Origin: Pseudeuparius sepicola
Taxonomy: Eukaryota > Arthropoda > Insecta > Coleoptera > Anthribidae
DNA length: 64,000 nt
Assembly (NCBI GenBank): GCA_963920635.1
Contig: OY987302.1
Span: 40,551,500-40,615,499, forward strand
Reading direction: 5' to 3'
The stretch's first letter is position 1. Every line of letters starts with the position of its first letter. The translations under genes and the position numbers were made by a program. The notes under the pieces were generated by a model. The model had not been told where the DNA came from, did not search any database, and was given only the letters and a program-made list of their open reading frames with translations. This document shows positions 1-9,236 of this stretch, in pieces.

Positions 1-1263
1 AATATTAATGAGATAACAAAATTTTTAAGAGAATACATAAGTAACAAAACCATGTATATTTACTTTCATTCTAAAGAATTACGGCCTTACTTCCAAGAAT
101 CACTTAATACACATTTTCAAAATTGCAAACTTATCGAATGTACCAAACTTATTAATAATGTTAAACCGGAAGAGAGACAGATGCTTATAAAATACAAACA
201 CGAAGGCAAGACAAATCATCGTGGAATCGACGAAACTTATAAATTTTTAAAACAAAATTACTATTGGAAATCTCAAAAATCCGATATTTCTAAGTACATA
301 AATCAATGCGAAATATGTCAACGGTCAAAATACAATAGAAGACCTCCTAATGAACCCCTAGTTTTGACTCAAACCCCTTCTAGGCCTTTCGAAATATTAC
401 ATATTGACACATTTATTACAGGAAAATATAAATTTCTAACTTTAATAGACAAATTTTCGAAATTTGCTCAAGCTTTACCATACTTTGGAACAGCAATATC
501 GGCCTGCCAACAACTAGTTCATTTTTTTTCATTCCACGGAATTCCAAAGCTAATTGTTTGTGATAACGGCTCAGAATTTAAAAACGACGTTTTAGATGAC
601 TTATTGAAAACTCATAATATAAAAGTACATTTCACCACCCCCCGTCATCATGAGTCAAACTCCCCAATAGAAAGACTACATTCAACCCTAATTGAGCACC
701 TTCGAATTCTTAGAGAAAAGGACAAAACATCTGATATACCGACCTTAATGACATACGCAATAATAGCTTACAATAGCACAATTCATTCTCATACTAATCA
801 CACGCCTTTTGAAATAATCTCAGGTCATACAGACTCTCGCGATCCGATGTCACTTATACCCGCTCAAGTTTTCACGGAATATGTTAACAATCATCAGAAT
901 AACACGAAAGCGCTTTATGATAAAATTCATTCCGACTGTGTTGACAAAAAGGAAAATATAATTAACAAGCGAAACAGTAGTAAGACAGCCGCTGAAATTA
1001 CAGTAGGCACTCAGGTTTTTAAACAAGTGGATCCGAGGTCAGCGAAATTAAAATCCAAATTTACAGGCCCCTATTTGGTTACAAAAATTCTCGAAAACGG
1101 AAAAATTGAAATACAAAACCCAAAAACAAACAAGACAGAGATTACACACAAAAACGAGACTAAAATAAAACACGTTGTTACAGATGGACCTGGACCATCG
1201 ACGCAACCGACACAAACTTCCATAACCTCAACTCCTATCCCGGACTCTTCCCATACAAGTTAG
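1..1263 (+). CDS. pol: Gypsy/errantivirus-type Pol, C-terminal part (integrase), 5' truncated by the window edge
   Basis: The frame is open from base 1, so the ATG at 52 is internal; 420 codons are visible. The first ~50 residues are the linker after RNase H. A His-His-Cys-Cys zinc finger follows (HEGKTNHRG, then CEICQRSKY), then the DDE integrase core: first Asp in LHIDTF, second Asp in CDNGSEF, catalytic Glu in SPIERLH. Exactly 35 residues separate the second Asp from the Glu (D-35-E). A basic, Thr/Pro-rich tail closes the protein. Integrase inserts the reverse-transcribed DNA into the host chromosome. Protease, reverse transcriptase and RNase H lie outside the window. The env frame and a 3' LTR follow directly, so this is the 3' half of one provirus. 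The visible part has no stops or frameshifts, suggesting a young insertion. Confidence 0.95.
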   Translation, partial: NINEITKFLREYISNKTMYIYFHSKELRPYFQESLNTHFQNCKLIECTKLINNVKPEERQMLIKYKHEGKTNHRGIDETYKFLKQNYYWKSQKSDISKYINQCEICQRSKYNRRPPNEPLVLTQTPSRPFEILHIDTFITGKYKFLTLIDKFSKFAQALPYFGTAISACQQLVHFFSFHGIPKLIVCDNGSEFKNDVLDDLLKTHNIKVHFTTPRHHESNSPIERLHSTLIEHLRILREKDKTSDIPTLMTYAIIAYNSTIHSHTNHTPFEIISGHTDSRDPMSLIPAQVFTEYVNNHQNNTKALYDKIHSDCVDKKENIINKRNSSKTAAEITVGTQVFKQVDPRSAKLKSKFTGPYLVTKILENGKIEIQNPKTNKTEITHKNETKIKHVVTDGPGPSTQPTQTSITSTPIPDSSHTS

Positions 1264-2891
1264 GAACGACACAAATTGTATCTAATCACTGGCCACTTGT
1301 TCAAGTATACGACTTAGCCCCAGTAGTTTCAAGATATTTAGAAATAAAAAATCAAGTGTATAAACTTCATAATGACATTAAAAGTAAAATTGGACACTAT
1401 GGTGACGAATACAATAATTCATTTTCATATTTGTTTGCATTAGAAAAGCAGATCGATTTACAAATAAATCAAATAAATCCTATTCAAAATGTAACTAGAC
1501 AGAAAAGAGGCTTACTTAATCCTTTGGGATCTCTCATTAAATGTATTACAGGAAATTTAGATCAAGAATATAGCCAAAAATATGACATGCAGATAAAAAA
1601 CTTACAAGAAAATCAAAACAAATTAAAGGGTGTTGCCTTCAGTCAAATTACGTTATTAAAATCTACCATTAAGAAATTTGAGGAAACAGTGACAAACATA
1701 ACTCACAACCAAAAACAAATAGAATTTAAAATTAATCAAATACGAGAAGCTCTCGAGAAATTCGCTCAAGCCCAACTAGATGACTTCAATTATTTTCAAA
1801 TTCATATTTTGATTCATCAACTTACTAATATATACCAAAATATCTACAATATATTTGATAGAATGGAAGTAGCAGTTTCTTTTGCAAAATTGAATACTTT
1901 ACATAACTCAATCATAAATCCTATAGACTTGTTATTAGAAATAAAAGAATCTGAAAAATATTTAAAGTTAGGCAAAGTACCTCTTTCACCAACTATTGAT
2001 AATATTTTGAATTTCGAAAAACTTATTGAAATTAAAAGCTACTCAAAAGAGTTCAGTATCACATTTATTTTAGAAATACCCTTGGTTGAATCAGAGTTAT
2101 ACCAATATTACAAAATCCTACCATTACCAATCCCAAAAAATAATGAACCCGATTTTTACTTTTGCCTACCTTATAAACCATTCCTTGCACTTAACAATGA
2201 AAAGTATGTTTCCATGGACAAAATCTGCAAGAAAATTGAAGAAACCAAGTACATTTGTGAAGAAGTTAGTCCTACGCATGTTGATGATGACGCTCCTTGC
2301 GAGGTGCAATTAATATCATTCAAAAATTTAACGAACTGTTCTCCCTTCAAGACTACTATCCAAAAAGTTGAGATAGCCAAAGTTGTCAAAAATAAATGGC
2401 TAATAACTGTTCCGTCAAAGCGAATAGCTGTTAGTTCCTGTAAAAACTCAGTACCAAATAATACACCACTACAAGGAAGTTACTTAGTTGAACTGTTTTC
2501 CGATTGCACTTTAAAATTAAATTCGATAATATTACAAAGCTATAAAACTAGCAAACTACCCTTTATAAAAGTATCTTTACCCTCTATAAACTTTTCGAGT
2601 AAAAACCTCACTAGCATCCCGAAGAAGCTAGGTCTGCCAGAACTCAGCCTCAACAAAATCAACTTAGAAGAAACAAGAAGTATTCAAGACACCCTTGAAG
2701 AACAGAAGAAGATTTTAGAAGACATGTCGTCACCACTTGAAACAAAGAAAATTAACATTTTTACAATTTTTATTTTCATTATAATATTAATTGTTTTATT
2801 ACTACTCTTGCTCAAATTAATTAAAAAACATTTTCAAAAATTTTCTATTAACCCAAAACAAAAGGAAACCCGAGAAGAAATCATCATTTAA
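1164..2891 (+). CDS. env: Errantivirus envelope glycoprotein (F-type fusion protein), expressed from a spliced RNA
   Basis: The frame is open from 1164 to 2891 and overlaps the end of pol in another frame. There is no ATG before the cleavage site; the first in-frame Met lies after it. The protein must therefore get its start and signal peptide by splicing, as known for errantivirus env; a plausible acceptor (ttgttacag) ends at 1183. A furin-type site RQKR (codons near 1497-1508) is followed at once by the fusion-peptide-like GLLNPLGSLIK. A coiled-coil-rich stretch follows, then a Cys-containing ectodomain, and near 2751-2820 a membrane anchor (IFTIFIFIIILIVLLLLLL) with a short basic tail. This matches the baculovirus-F-like Env of insect endogenous retroviruses, which mediates membrane fusion. 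No stop breaks it. Infectivity cannot be judged because the 5' half is absent. Confidence 0.9.
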   Translation, partial: NKTRCYRWTWTIDATDTNFHNLNSYPGLFPYKLGTTQIVSNHWPLVQVYDLAPVVSRYLEIKNQVYKLHNDIKSKIGHYGDEYNNSFSYLFALEKQIDLQINQINPIQNVTRQKRGLLNPLGSLIKCITGNLDQEYSQKYDMQIKNLQENQNKLKGVAFSQITLLKSTIKKFEETVTNITHNQKQIEFKINQIREALEKFAQAQLDDFNYFQIHILIHQLTNIYQNIYNIFDRMEVAVSFAKLNTLHNSIINPIDLLLEIKESEKYLKLGKVPLSPTIDNILNFEKLIEIKSYSKEFSITFILEIPLVESELYQYYKILPLPIPKNNEPDFYFCLPYKPFLALNNEKYVSMDKICKKIEETKYICEEVSPTHVDDDAPCEVQLISFKNLTNCSPFKTTIQKVEIAKVVKNKWLITVPSKRIAVSSCKNSVPNNTPLQGSYLVELFSDCTLKLNSIILQSYKTSKLPFIKVSLPSINFSSKNLTSIPKKLGLPELSLNKINLEETRSIQDTLEEQKKILEDMSSPLETKKINIFTIFIFIIILIVLLLLLLKLIKKHFQKFSINPKQKETREEIII

Positions 2892-2940
2892 CTTTTGGGA
2901 ACCACATCCTAAAGAATATGCTTCCCAGTAGGGCCGGAGG

Positions 2941-3112
2941 AGTTACATGAACACGTCATATGCCATGTTTCTGGAAAGAAGACGCTACATGCTGAGAAGA
3001 CACTTTTAATATTATATATACTAAAACATGTTCTATTACGACAGTCTCTCTTGTAACTTTTGCCAATAAACATCTTTTTAAAAACAAATTTGTTACGCTC
3101 GCCCACGTAACT
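2941..3112 (+). repeat. 3' LTR of the Gypsy/errantivirus element
   Basis: The 172-bp segment starts AGTTAC and ends GTAACT, a perfect 6-bp terminal inverted repeat of the AGTTA...TAACT type usual for Gypsy LTRs. It follows a G-rich stretch (gggccggagg, 2931-2940) that could serve as polypurine tract. It holds a TATA-like run at 3011-3020 and a polyadenylation signal AATAAA at 3065-3070. The 5' LTR is outside the window, so LTR identity and the 4-bp target duplication could not be checked. The LTR is short for the family. Confidence 0.75.
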
Positions 3113-3231
3113 CTCTGGACTGAGGTCAAACTTTTTTATGTTTTAGCGTCAACTTTTATTACTTGAGTTTGTCATATTAAAAGAGATCGAAATTTTTATA
3201 TTGATAACATTGACAGCTCTTGAACCATGTA

Positions 3232-3552
3232 CAGGGTTTCCCCGTATATTTTGATCCACCCCTACAGCTTTTGTCTAGTTAAAAAACTTAAGTTAAAGTT
3301 GTAAGATTTTTCCGAACCGCTAGGATCTGTGATCAGATAAATAGTAAAAATTAGTACATTTCAAAAATCCATGAACATACAGGGTGTTCCATTAAAAATA
3401 GCAAATTTATATTTTTTCACAACTTTGCTATGCTCATTTCTTTCATCAACAGATCCTAGCGGTTCGGAAAAACCTAACAACTTTAATTTAAGTTTTTTTA
3501 ACTAGAGAAAAGCTGTATGGGTGAGTCGAGATATACGGAAACAACCGGTATT
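3232..3552. mobile_element. Fold-back MITE with CAGGG tip
   Basis: Two arms of about 100 bp are inverted copies. Landmarks present in both are TACAGCTTTT.TCTAGTTAAA, AAGTTAAAGTTGT-like sequence and CCGAACCGCTAGGATCTGT (3316-3334 and its complement at 3452-3470). The left tip is TA-CAGGG and the right tip is degraded. A further CAGGGTGTTCC lies at the centre (3380). No coding capacity. It may belong to the Tc1/mariner-related MITEs whose tips read TACAGGGTG, several of which occur in this window. Confidence 0.7.
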
Positions 3553-3711
3553 TGTACAAATATTTCATTAAATCTTTAACATTTTTTTTTTCTGATTAGT
3601 GACTTATGTTGTGGGAGTTGATAAAAAAGCAGGGTAAACTTAATCATCAGATTTGTTTAAATAAATTTCATAAATGTTATAGTGCAAAAAAAATCTTGAT
3701 GCATTAAATAT

Positions 3712-3717
3712 TTTATT
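3712..3717 (-). terminator. Polyadenylation signal of the Trp-repeat gene
   Basis: AATAAA on the minus strand, 5-10 bases beyond the TAA stop at 3722-3724. It would give an extremely short 3' UTR. Confidence 0.4.
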
Positions 3718-3721
3718 TAGC

Positions 3722-4387
3722 TTATTTATAAGTATATTCTAAATATTTATTTTCTCTAATTCTCTGCATCCTCGCCCGCTCTTGGTTGCGAAATTCCCGC
3801 CGGACCGATTTGCTCAGCCCTGGAGGGACTTCGCGGAGAACGTTCCTTTCCTCCAGTCTGGGTTCGTAACAGTCCTCGCCTTCACTCCAGGTGTCCCAGT
3901 AGTTGTCAGCGTCTTCAGTCTTCCCAGCTTCCCAGTGGTCATCAGTCTTCCAGTGGTTATCAGCCTTTCTAGCGTCCCAGGAGTGTTGGTAGTCAGTCTT
4001 CCCAGCTTCCCAGTGGTTATCAGCCTTTCCAGCGTCCCAGGAGTGTTGGTAGTCAGTCTTCCCAGCTTCCCAGTGGTAGTCAGTCTTCCCAGCTTCCCAG
4101 GAGTGTTGGTAGTCACTGTAGTCAGTCTTCCCAGCTTCCCAGGAGTCCGAGTTGCCTTCGGTTCTTCCAGCGTCCCAGGGGTGTTGATCTTCGGTCTTCC
4201 AAGCATCCCAGGAGTCTTCGGGCCTTCGAGCTTTGTCTCCGGAGTCTCGTCCATGGTCATGACCAAAGTCGTGGTTTGGTTTCCAGATGTGGGCTGGACC
4301 TCTCGATACTTCGACCTCCATCTTTTCATCAATGTAGTCCCACTCCATAGGAGTGATGTTTGTTGAACTGGTATTGACATAACTCAT
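3722..4387 (-). CDS. Trp-rich tandem-repeat protein, unrecognised, intronless
   Basis: A 221-codon ORF from ATG at 4387 to TAA at 3722; a second in-frame ATG (residue 14, PMEWDY) is an alternative start. I do not recognise the family. The N-terminus (about 1-50) is acidic; residues ~60-165 are a tandem array of 10-residue units of the type WEAGKTDYQH / SWDAGKADNH, coded by a 60-bp DNA repeat; the last ~50 residues are basic (SVRREFRNQERARMQRIREN) and end in YLEYTYK. There is no signal peptide or membrane segment, so it is probably cytoplasmic or nuclear. A TATA box and initiator lie correctly spaced upstream and an AATAAA (complement of 3712-3717) lies just past the stop, so it looks like a real gene rather than a chance frame. 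The opposite strand is also long and open, but only because the repeat unit is a multiple of three. Confidence 0.65.
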   Translation of the reverse strand: MSYVNTSSTNITPMEWDYIDEKMEVEVSRGPAHIWKPNHDFGHDHGRDSGDKARRPEDSWDAWKTEDQHPWDAGRTEGNSDSWEAGKTDYSDYQHSWEAGKTDYHWEAGKTDYQHSWDAGKADNHWEAGKTDYQHSWDARKADNHWKTDDHWEAGKTEDADNYWDTWSEGEDCYEPRLEERNVLREVPPGLSKSVRREFRNQERARMQRIRENKYLEYTYK

Positions 4388-4392
4388 CGTTG

Positions 4393-4429
4393 AACTGAAT
4401 GAATTTGTTCACGAACGTACAGCTTTATA
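4393..4429 (-). promoter_or_regulatory. Core promoter (TATA plus initiator) of the Trp-repeat gene
   Basis: Read on the minus strand, TATAAAG (4429-4423) lies 33 bases before the A of an arthropod-type initiator TCAGTT (4398-4393). This predicts a start site near 4396 and a very short leader of about 9 nt to the first ATG, or about 48 nt to the second. The spacing is what a TATA/Inr promoter needs. Inference from motif and spacing only. Confidence 0.55.
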
Positions 4430-4559
4430 TATTAATAGAAATGCTTAAATCAACTTTTTTTAAATGCTGATATCACAATGTTTTTTGTTTACCTAAACAA
4501 AAATATCTGCAAGATTGCAAATCTCATAATTACACCTAACCTCTAAAATGCAGACTAAG

Positions 4560-4845
4560 ATGACCCCCTTAAAGGTCTTTAGCCCTTAGTTAAAGGTTAC
4601 GTGAAGGTGACCCTCGGGTCAAGGTTAACTCAAGGTGACCCCTTAAAGTTCTTTGACCTTTAGGTCAAGGTTAACAAGGTGACCTCTTAAAGTTCATCGA
4701 CCTTCAGGTCAAGGTTAACAAGGTGACCCCTTAAAGTTCATCGACCTTCAGGTCAAGGTTAACAAGGTGACCTCTAGATAACCTTCAGGTCAAGGTTAAC
4801 TGAACGTGACCCCTTAAAGTTCATTGAACCCGCAGGTCAAGGCCA
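4560..4845. repeat. 44-bp minisatellite rich in AGGTCA half-sites
   Basis: About six imperfect copies of a 44-bp unit containing AAGGTGACC, CTTAAAGTTC and TTCAGGTCAAGGTTAAC. The clearest copies run from 4634 to 4790. Each unit carries AGGTCA and GGTGACC/TGACCT motifs, the half-site bound by nuclear receptors; the last unit contains TCAAGGCCA, an FTZ-F1-type site. It lies some 170-450 bp upstream of the Trp-repeat gene. Whether it regulates that gene is not shown. Confidence 0.7.
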
Positions 4846-4865
4846 TTTTCAAATTTCCCGCCTTG

Positions 4866-4890
4866 GCGGCCATCTTGTGACGTCACTTCC
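4866..4890. promoter_or_regulatory. GGCGGCCATCTT plus TGACGTCA cluster
   Basis: A Pho/YY1-like core (GGCGGCCATCTT) is followed 2 bp later by a perfect palindromic CRE (TGACGTCA, 4878-4885). The same order, GCCATCTT then GATGTCAC, recurs in every unit of the 118-bp satellite at 18.4-19.1 kb, so this may be a repeat remnant rather than a promoter. Confidence 0.3.
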
Positions 4891-5559
4891 GCCCTGGAGT
4901 ACCCTTTGCTATACTACTTAGACAGCAATTTACTAATCTATCATCTTAAATTCGCGCTCTTTCTTTAGTTCCAAAATTGACCGCATATCTTAAAAAATTT
5001 ACAGAATATCTTCAAAAATTGACCGCATATATTGTGAGCAAGAGGCAGAGCAAGAAAAATTGCGGAATTACGTAGAATTGTGTCAAAGAATAATACTGTG
5101 GTAAGCCGACAAATAAATAATATAGTTTTTATTATTTCACTCTATATACCTATTAGGAAACAGAGCTACGATTAGGTATTCTTTGAAATGTGTTGGTTTT
5201 TGCATTATAATGCCATATATATGAGGAATAATGACGGGGGTTTTATAGTCCCCATGGAAGCAATAATATAATAAATACTTAAAAGTGTCAAGTGTTTGTG
5301 TAATTCTATTGAGATGGATGAAAATGAAGAGTCTTTTACTTGTACACCACCAGAAATTGTACAACTAGCTGGAGCAGCAACATCTACCTAATTTACAGTA
5401 GCTGTAGTTTTAGTATCCTAATTATCCTTATTGTATTTCTCTTAACATTAAAAAGTAGATTTTTTCTTCTATAAAATACTATAATAAAATAGTCTAATGT
5501 ACATTAGACCATAGAACTATTTGAACCATTTTACAAATAACTTCAAGTTATACACAGGC
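4891..5559. other. Mostly uninformative AT-rich sequence with one short ORF remnant
   Basis: No gene longer than about 26 codons. At 5314-5391 (+) a short ORF starts MDENEESFTCTPPEIVQLAG and stops soon after. The acidic start with PPEIV recalls N-termini of some transposon-borne recombinase-like ORFs in insects, but this is recollection of style only and could be chance. Confidence 0.25.
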
Positions 5560-6903
5560 CAGTGGCGTATTCAGGAGGGGGGGGGGCAAAGGGGGCAATT
5601 GCCCTCCCAGACCTGTCGAGATAAACGAGATTGGTAATATCAAAATTATTAATAATACCAAAAATTATATACTCCTGGCCTAATCTGAAAATGCAGTGAA
5701 CATCAAACATCTACAATTGGTTATTTGTTTCATCTTGTCTTCTCGAAATTAAAACCTGTGCAGTAGATTTGAGAACGCGCCGCCGCGCCGTATAGCGTAG
5801 CTAGATATTCTGTGCAGCGGGTAGGTAAACGTCAATTAGGCAAAACAACCTACTAAATATATTTTGCACAATTACAGTGTGCACCGCCACGCCAGAAAGA
5901 ACATTTTCAAAACTGAAAATTTTAAAAATTTATATTAGAAACAATATTAGCGAAAACCCACTGAATGGGTTAATTCCTTTATGTGTACCCTGAAATACCC
6001 ATATCTCCAGAGGAGATATTTGACGAGCTCAAGACCCAAAAAAGAATACTTGATTTTGTGATATAGATTTTACTGGTTCGAAGAAAAATTATTTTTATGT
6101 TATGCAGGGTGTCCGGTAATAACTTAAAAAATTTAAAAAAAAATGGAAAATATTACGAAAAGTTCATATGAATAAGTCCGCAGATGTTTGGTTTTCGAGA
6201 TGCAGGGTGTTGAAATTTAAATTTTATTTTAGATTTTTTTAAGTGGTAACTTTTTGAGACGACAAAATTTTCTTGAAAAAAAAAACAAGAATTAAACTGT
6301 CGAAAAATAAATGTGCTCGTTTATTTAATTATTTTGAATTTAATTGCATACGCGTGTCGATATGCACCTGCATCGATACAGAAATTTGAAAGCTTCTCGA
6401 AAACAGTCACCTTTGGCGTTATTCACCAAGTACCTTTTTTGCTTAGAAAACGTTTGGGAAGAGGATACATCCACAAAATGTAGTAAAAGTTTACTGTCAA
6501 AAAAGTTAGGGCAAATTAAATTAAATAATGATGGCGTATAGCCCTCTACGAATTGCACCAAAAATAATACCAAATTATGACTTCCCTTCCCAAAAAAAAA
6601 ACTCCGGCTACCAAACTTTGCAAGAAAATTTTGTCGTCTCAAAAAGTTACTTAAAAAAATTGAAAACAAAATTTCAATTTCAACACCCTGCATCTCGAAA
6701 ACTAAACATCTGCAGAAAGTTCATATGAACTTTTCGTCATATTTTCAAATTTTTCAAGTTGGTGCATTTATTTCCGGGCACCCTGTATTTATTTATTTTA
6801 GAAAATATGTTTTATTCTGTTTTTATTCACTAAAATTATCGACAGAGTTTTGTTATTTATAAGTGATTGCCCCTCCCAGACGTTAATCCTGGATATGCCA
6901 CTG
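5560..6903. mobile_element. Non-autonomous hAT element, 1344 bp, with exact 8-bp target duplication
   Basis: The ends are CAGTGGCGTATTCAGGA at the left and, inverted, CAGTGGCATATCCAGGA at the right. The target duplication acacaggc is exact (5552-5559 and 6904-6911). Eight-base duplications and CAGTGG-type tips are typical of the hAT superfamily. It encodes no transposase; its centre holds a separate palindromic MITE (6105-6785). Mobilisation would need a transposase from elsewhere. Confidence 0.9.
6105..6785. mobile_element. Palindromic MITE nested in the hAT element
   Basis: Arms of about 180 bp are inverted copies with tips CAGGGTGTCCGG (left) and CAGGGTGCCCGG (complement of right). Shared landmarks are GTTCATATGAA, the CAGATGTTT.GTTTTCGAGA stretch and GACGACAAAATTTTCTTG. 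It is flanked by TA-containing sequence, as expected for Tc1/mariner-type transposition. The short frames at 6340-6728 on both strands are by-products of the palindrome. Confidence 0.85.
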
Positions 6904-6911
6904 ACACAGGC

Positions 6912-8059
6912 AGAATAGTCTAATATACATTAGACTATTCTTATATACATATACATTAGACTATTCTTCCATTTTCGTTTGTTGTTTTTCGTTTCTAAAA
7001 TACTTTGGCAGAAGAGTTTAACAGCTATTTTTTCTTAAATATTCAAAATATAGACCTAGTATGGCCAAGTGATATTAGTCATGTTAACCATATTATAGAG
7101 TCATTTTATTAAAAACGTCCATATCATTACAAAAATGAATATGCAGCTGAAAATTGTTCAATGTCAAATTACTCAAAACTATTTTTTTGAAATTAGACTT
7201 TTTTGCCTTTGCAGGGAAGATCTGACTACGTAGATGGATAAAGCTTCTCAGTGCCATCAATTTTCAATATAAAAGTTTTCCTCTGTCTCTTAAAATAAAC
7301 ATTCCACGGCTATTAATAGTTTTGCTCAATTTGAAGTTTTTTTAATATTGGGCGACAAGTTGACCATGGATGCCGATTTCTTTTGCAGCACCGCTTAGCT
7401 GTCCAAAATTGCAATATTTTTGTTTCTTACGCTTTTTTTGTAGGGCGAAAAATAAACGAGGAAATGGCGGTGGTAGACCTAAAAAATCATCCTGTATATC
7501 GATTTTTATATTTATGTCTCGGTCGGTTCGGTATTCGGTCATCTGATTATTAAATGGGATTATTCTTATTTATACTTACTATTTTTTTTTTAATTTTTGG
7601 CGAGTGAACCGGGATTGGACCTAGTATACTCGCAAATCCCAACAAAATACAACAGCCAACGGTCTGCGTTTCCAGCGTTTTCTATATCTATCTCTGTTGT
7701 GTTGCACTTAATAGCCTTCTCGCCCTTCTCACTTTCTCACCGTCTCTTTCATCGGTTCGAGAATTCGAGTTCGGCGTTCTGCTTCTATTTCGATTTTAGT
7801 AATATTTGGCGTTTCAAGTTTCAACTCAACGTCTCGCTCTCGATTCGTAACATCTCGACAGAGTACACTAGTAGGCTACTATTTTAATACTACTAAAAAA
7901 TTATCTCGAGATATTTGAAAATAATCGAAATAATTGGTAGGATAGAGTTTATGTGAAAATTTTTATGGCCTTCTTAAAAATTGCTGTTTTATGCTCAAAT
8001 CAATTTTATCATGTTAGGGCTTGAGCCCCCTGAAAAGTCGGTGTTTAGTTGCGCCACTG
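6912..8059. other. No gene seen; one-ended hAT-like remnant at the right edge
   Basis: Low-complexity sequence with short direct and inverted copies of an AGTCTAAT.TACATTAGACTATTC motif just right of the hAT element (6915-6967), also seen left of it near 5490-5515. The stretch ends in TTGCGCCACTG (8049-8059), which read inverted is CAGTGGCGCAA, a hAT-type tip followed inward by GGGGGCTCAAGCCC-like sequence. No partner end was found. Confidence 0.35.
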
Positions 8060-8067
8060 GCGGTACT

Positions 8068-9236
8068 AACTCTTCTGTTAAAACCACCTAAACCATCATT
8101 TAAAAGTAAGTATATTAACATGATTGTGGTGTAAGAAACTATTAGTAGCTTATTTGTTTTAGTGTTAAAGTTATAAAGGTAGATGAAAACAAGTCAAGTT
8201 CTAGTATCAGTATAGTAGTTTGGACGAAACTAGTTTTACAAGTATAAACGAACCTAGTTGTAGTTATCGAAGTCTTGACCAGTGAGACCAGTCCACGTTG
8301 AGGTGAGCTTAATTTATTATCAATATACAAGTTTGTAGGGAGACAGTAATTCAGAAAAACAACCACTGTTACGAATTGCCCGGTCTGAAGGTCTAATGCG
8401 CATGTTCGATAGGCACATGCGCAAATCCACAATTTGCCATAAAAGGGACTTGCTCAGCACTCTACCCATATATGTGATCTCTGTGGCAACAACATTGATA
8501 AATGTCAAGTACACAATTGCTTCTTCTTCTTTTATAGGTCTTTGTTGGGCCAACAACTCAAGATAAACAAGAGGTTAGATACGTTATAGCGTCGATGGAG
8601 GAAGGTAAAGATTAGTTTCCTAATGCGAAATACCGACTGACTCAATACTCTTCGGAAGAAGATGGAGCCACCGTCGAATACTTCTCGGCGCGGTGGGGGA
8701 AACGAGGCTTCCCAGTCCGACACGGTTGTTCGGTAGATGGCGCACTTGCACCATCCTCGGATTACGTCTCGGCGTTGAGGTGGAAGAGAGGCTTCTGTCC
8801 GGTAGATGGCGCACTGCGCACTTGTAATGCGGCTTCCCAAGACGAACTTTTGTTCGGCAGATGGCGCGCTTCGCGGCTTGCCAAATCTGTTGATTTGACC
8901 TTGGTTGTTTGCGTTTTTTGTGCTGGTACGAATGAGTCATCTCCATCGATCGTCGGCTGGAAGATATATTTTAGATTTTGTATTCCAGCCTTCGATTCGA
9001 GTCGCCCGGCCGCGGCCCCGCCCCCCTCTTTGCCTATGGAGGCGGTTTTTTTAAAGTAGCGAGTAACGTCATTAATTGTTAATGACAAATTTCTCGAGTC
9101 TTTTTAAAATAATCTTTTTATAATGGAGTTATAACGTTGATTGATTCCTTCCTCCATCGACGGTTATAATATTCATATACAACAAGGTGACCAACTCCTG
9201 GCTGACGAAAACCGGGACAGTAGTTAGGTACCTAGC
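8068..9236. other. Uncharacterised GC-rich island bounded by a ~20-bp inverted repeat
   Basis: GTCGATGGAGGAAGG (8591-8605) recurs inverted at 9147-9161 with matching flanks (TTATA..). Between them the DNA is GC-rich and repeats GG(T/C)AGATGGCGC three times (near 8733, 8800 and 8858). Similar CTCCATCGAC and CAACGGTTATA pieces occur at 15.58-15.82 kb, suggesting a dispersed element. Short frames exist on both strands, but none resembles a known protein. Confidence 0.35.

Noticed and set aside
3782..4366. 194-codon plus-strand frame (Val/Ser/Pro-rich repeats) opposite the Trp-repeat gene
   Set aside because: It exists because the 60-bp repeat is a multiple of three. The minus strand has promoter, poly(A) signal and balanced composition; the plus strand has none.
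6340..6728. Overlapping 65-117 codon frames on both strands
   Set aside because: Lie inside a palindromic MITE; no protein motif.
8532..9088. Several overlapping 80-108 codon frames in the GC-rich island
   Set aside because: Present in several frames at once, expected from GC-rich repeats; no recognisable domain.
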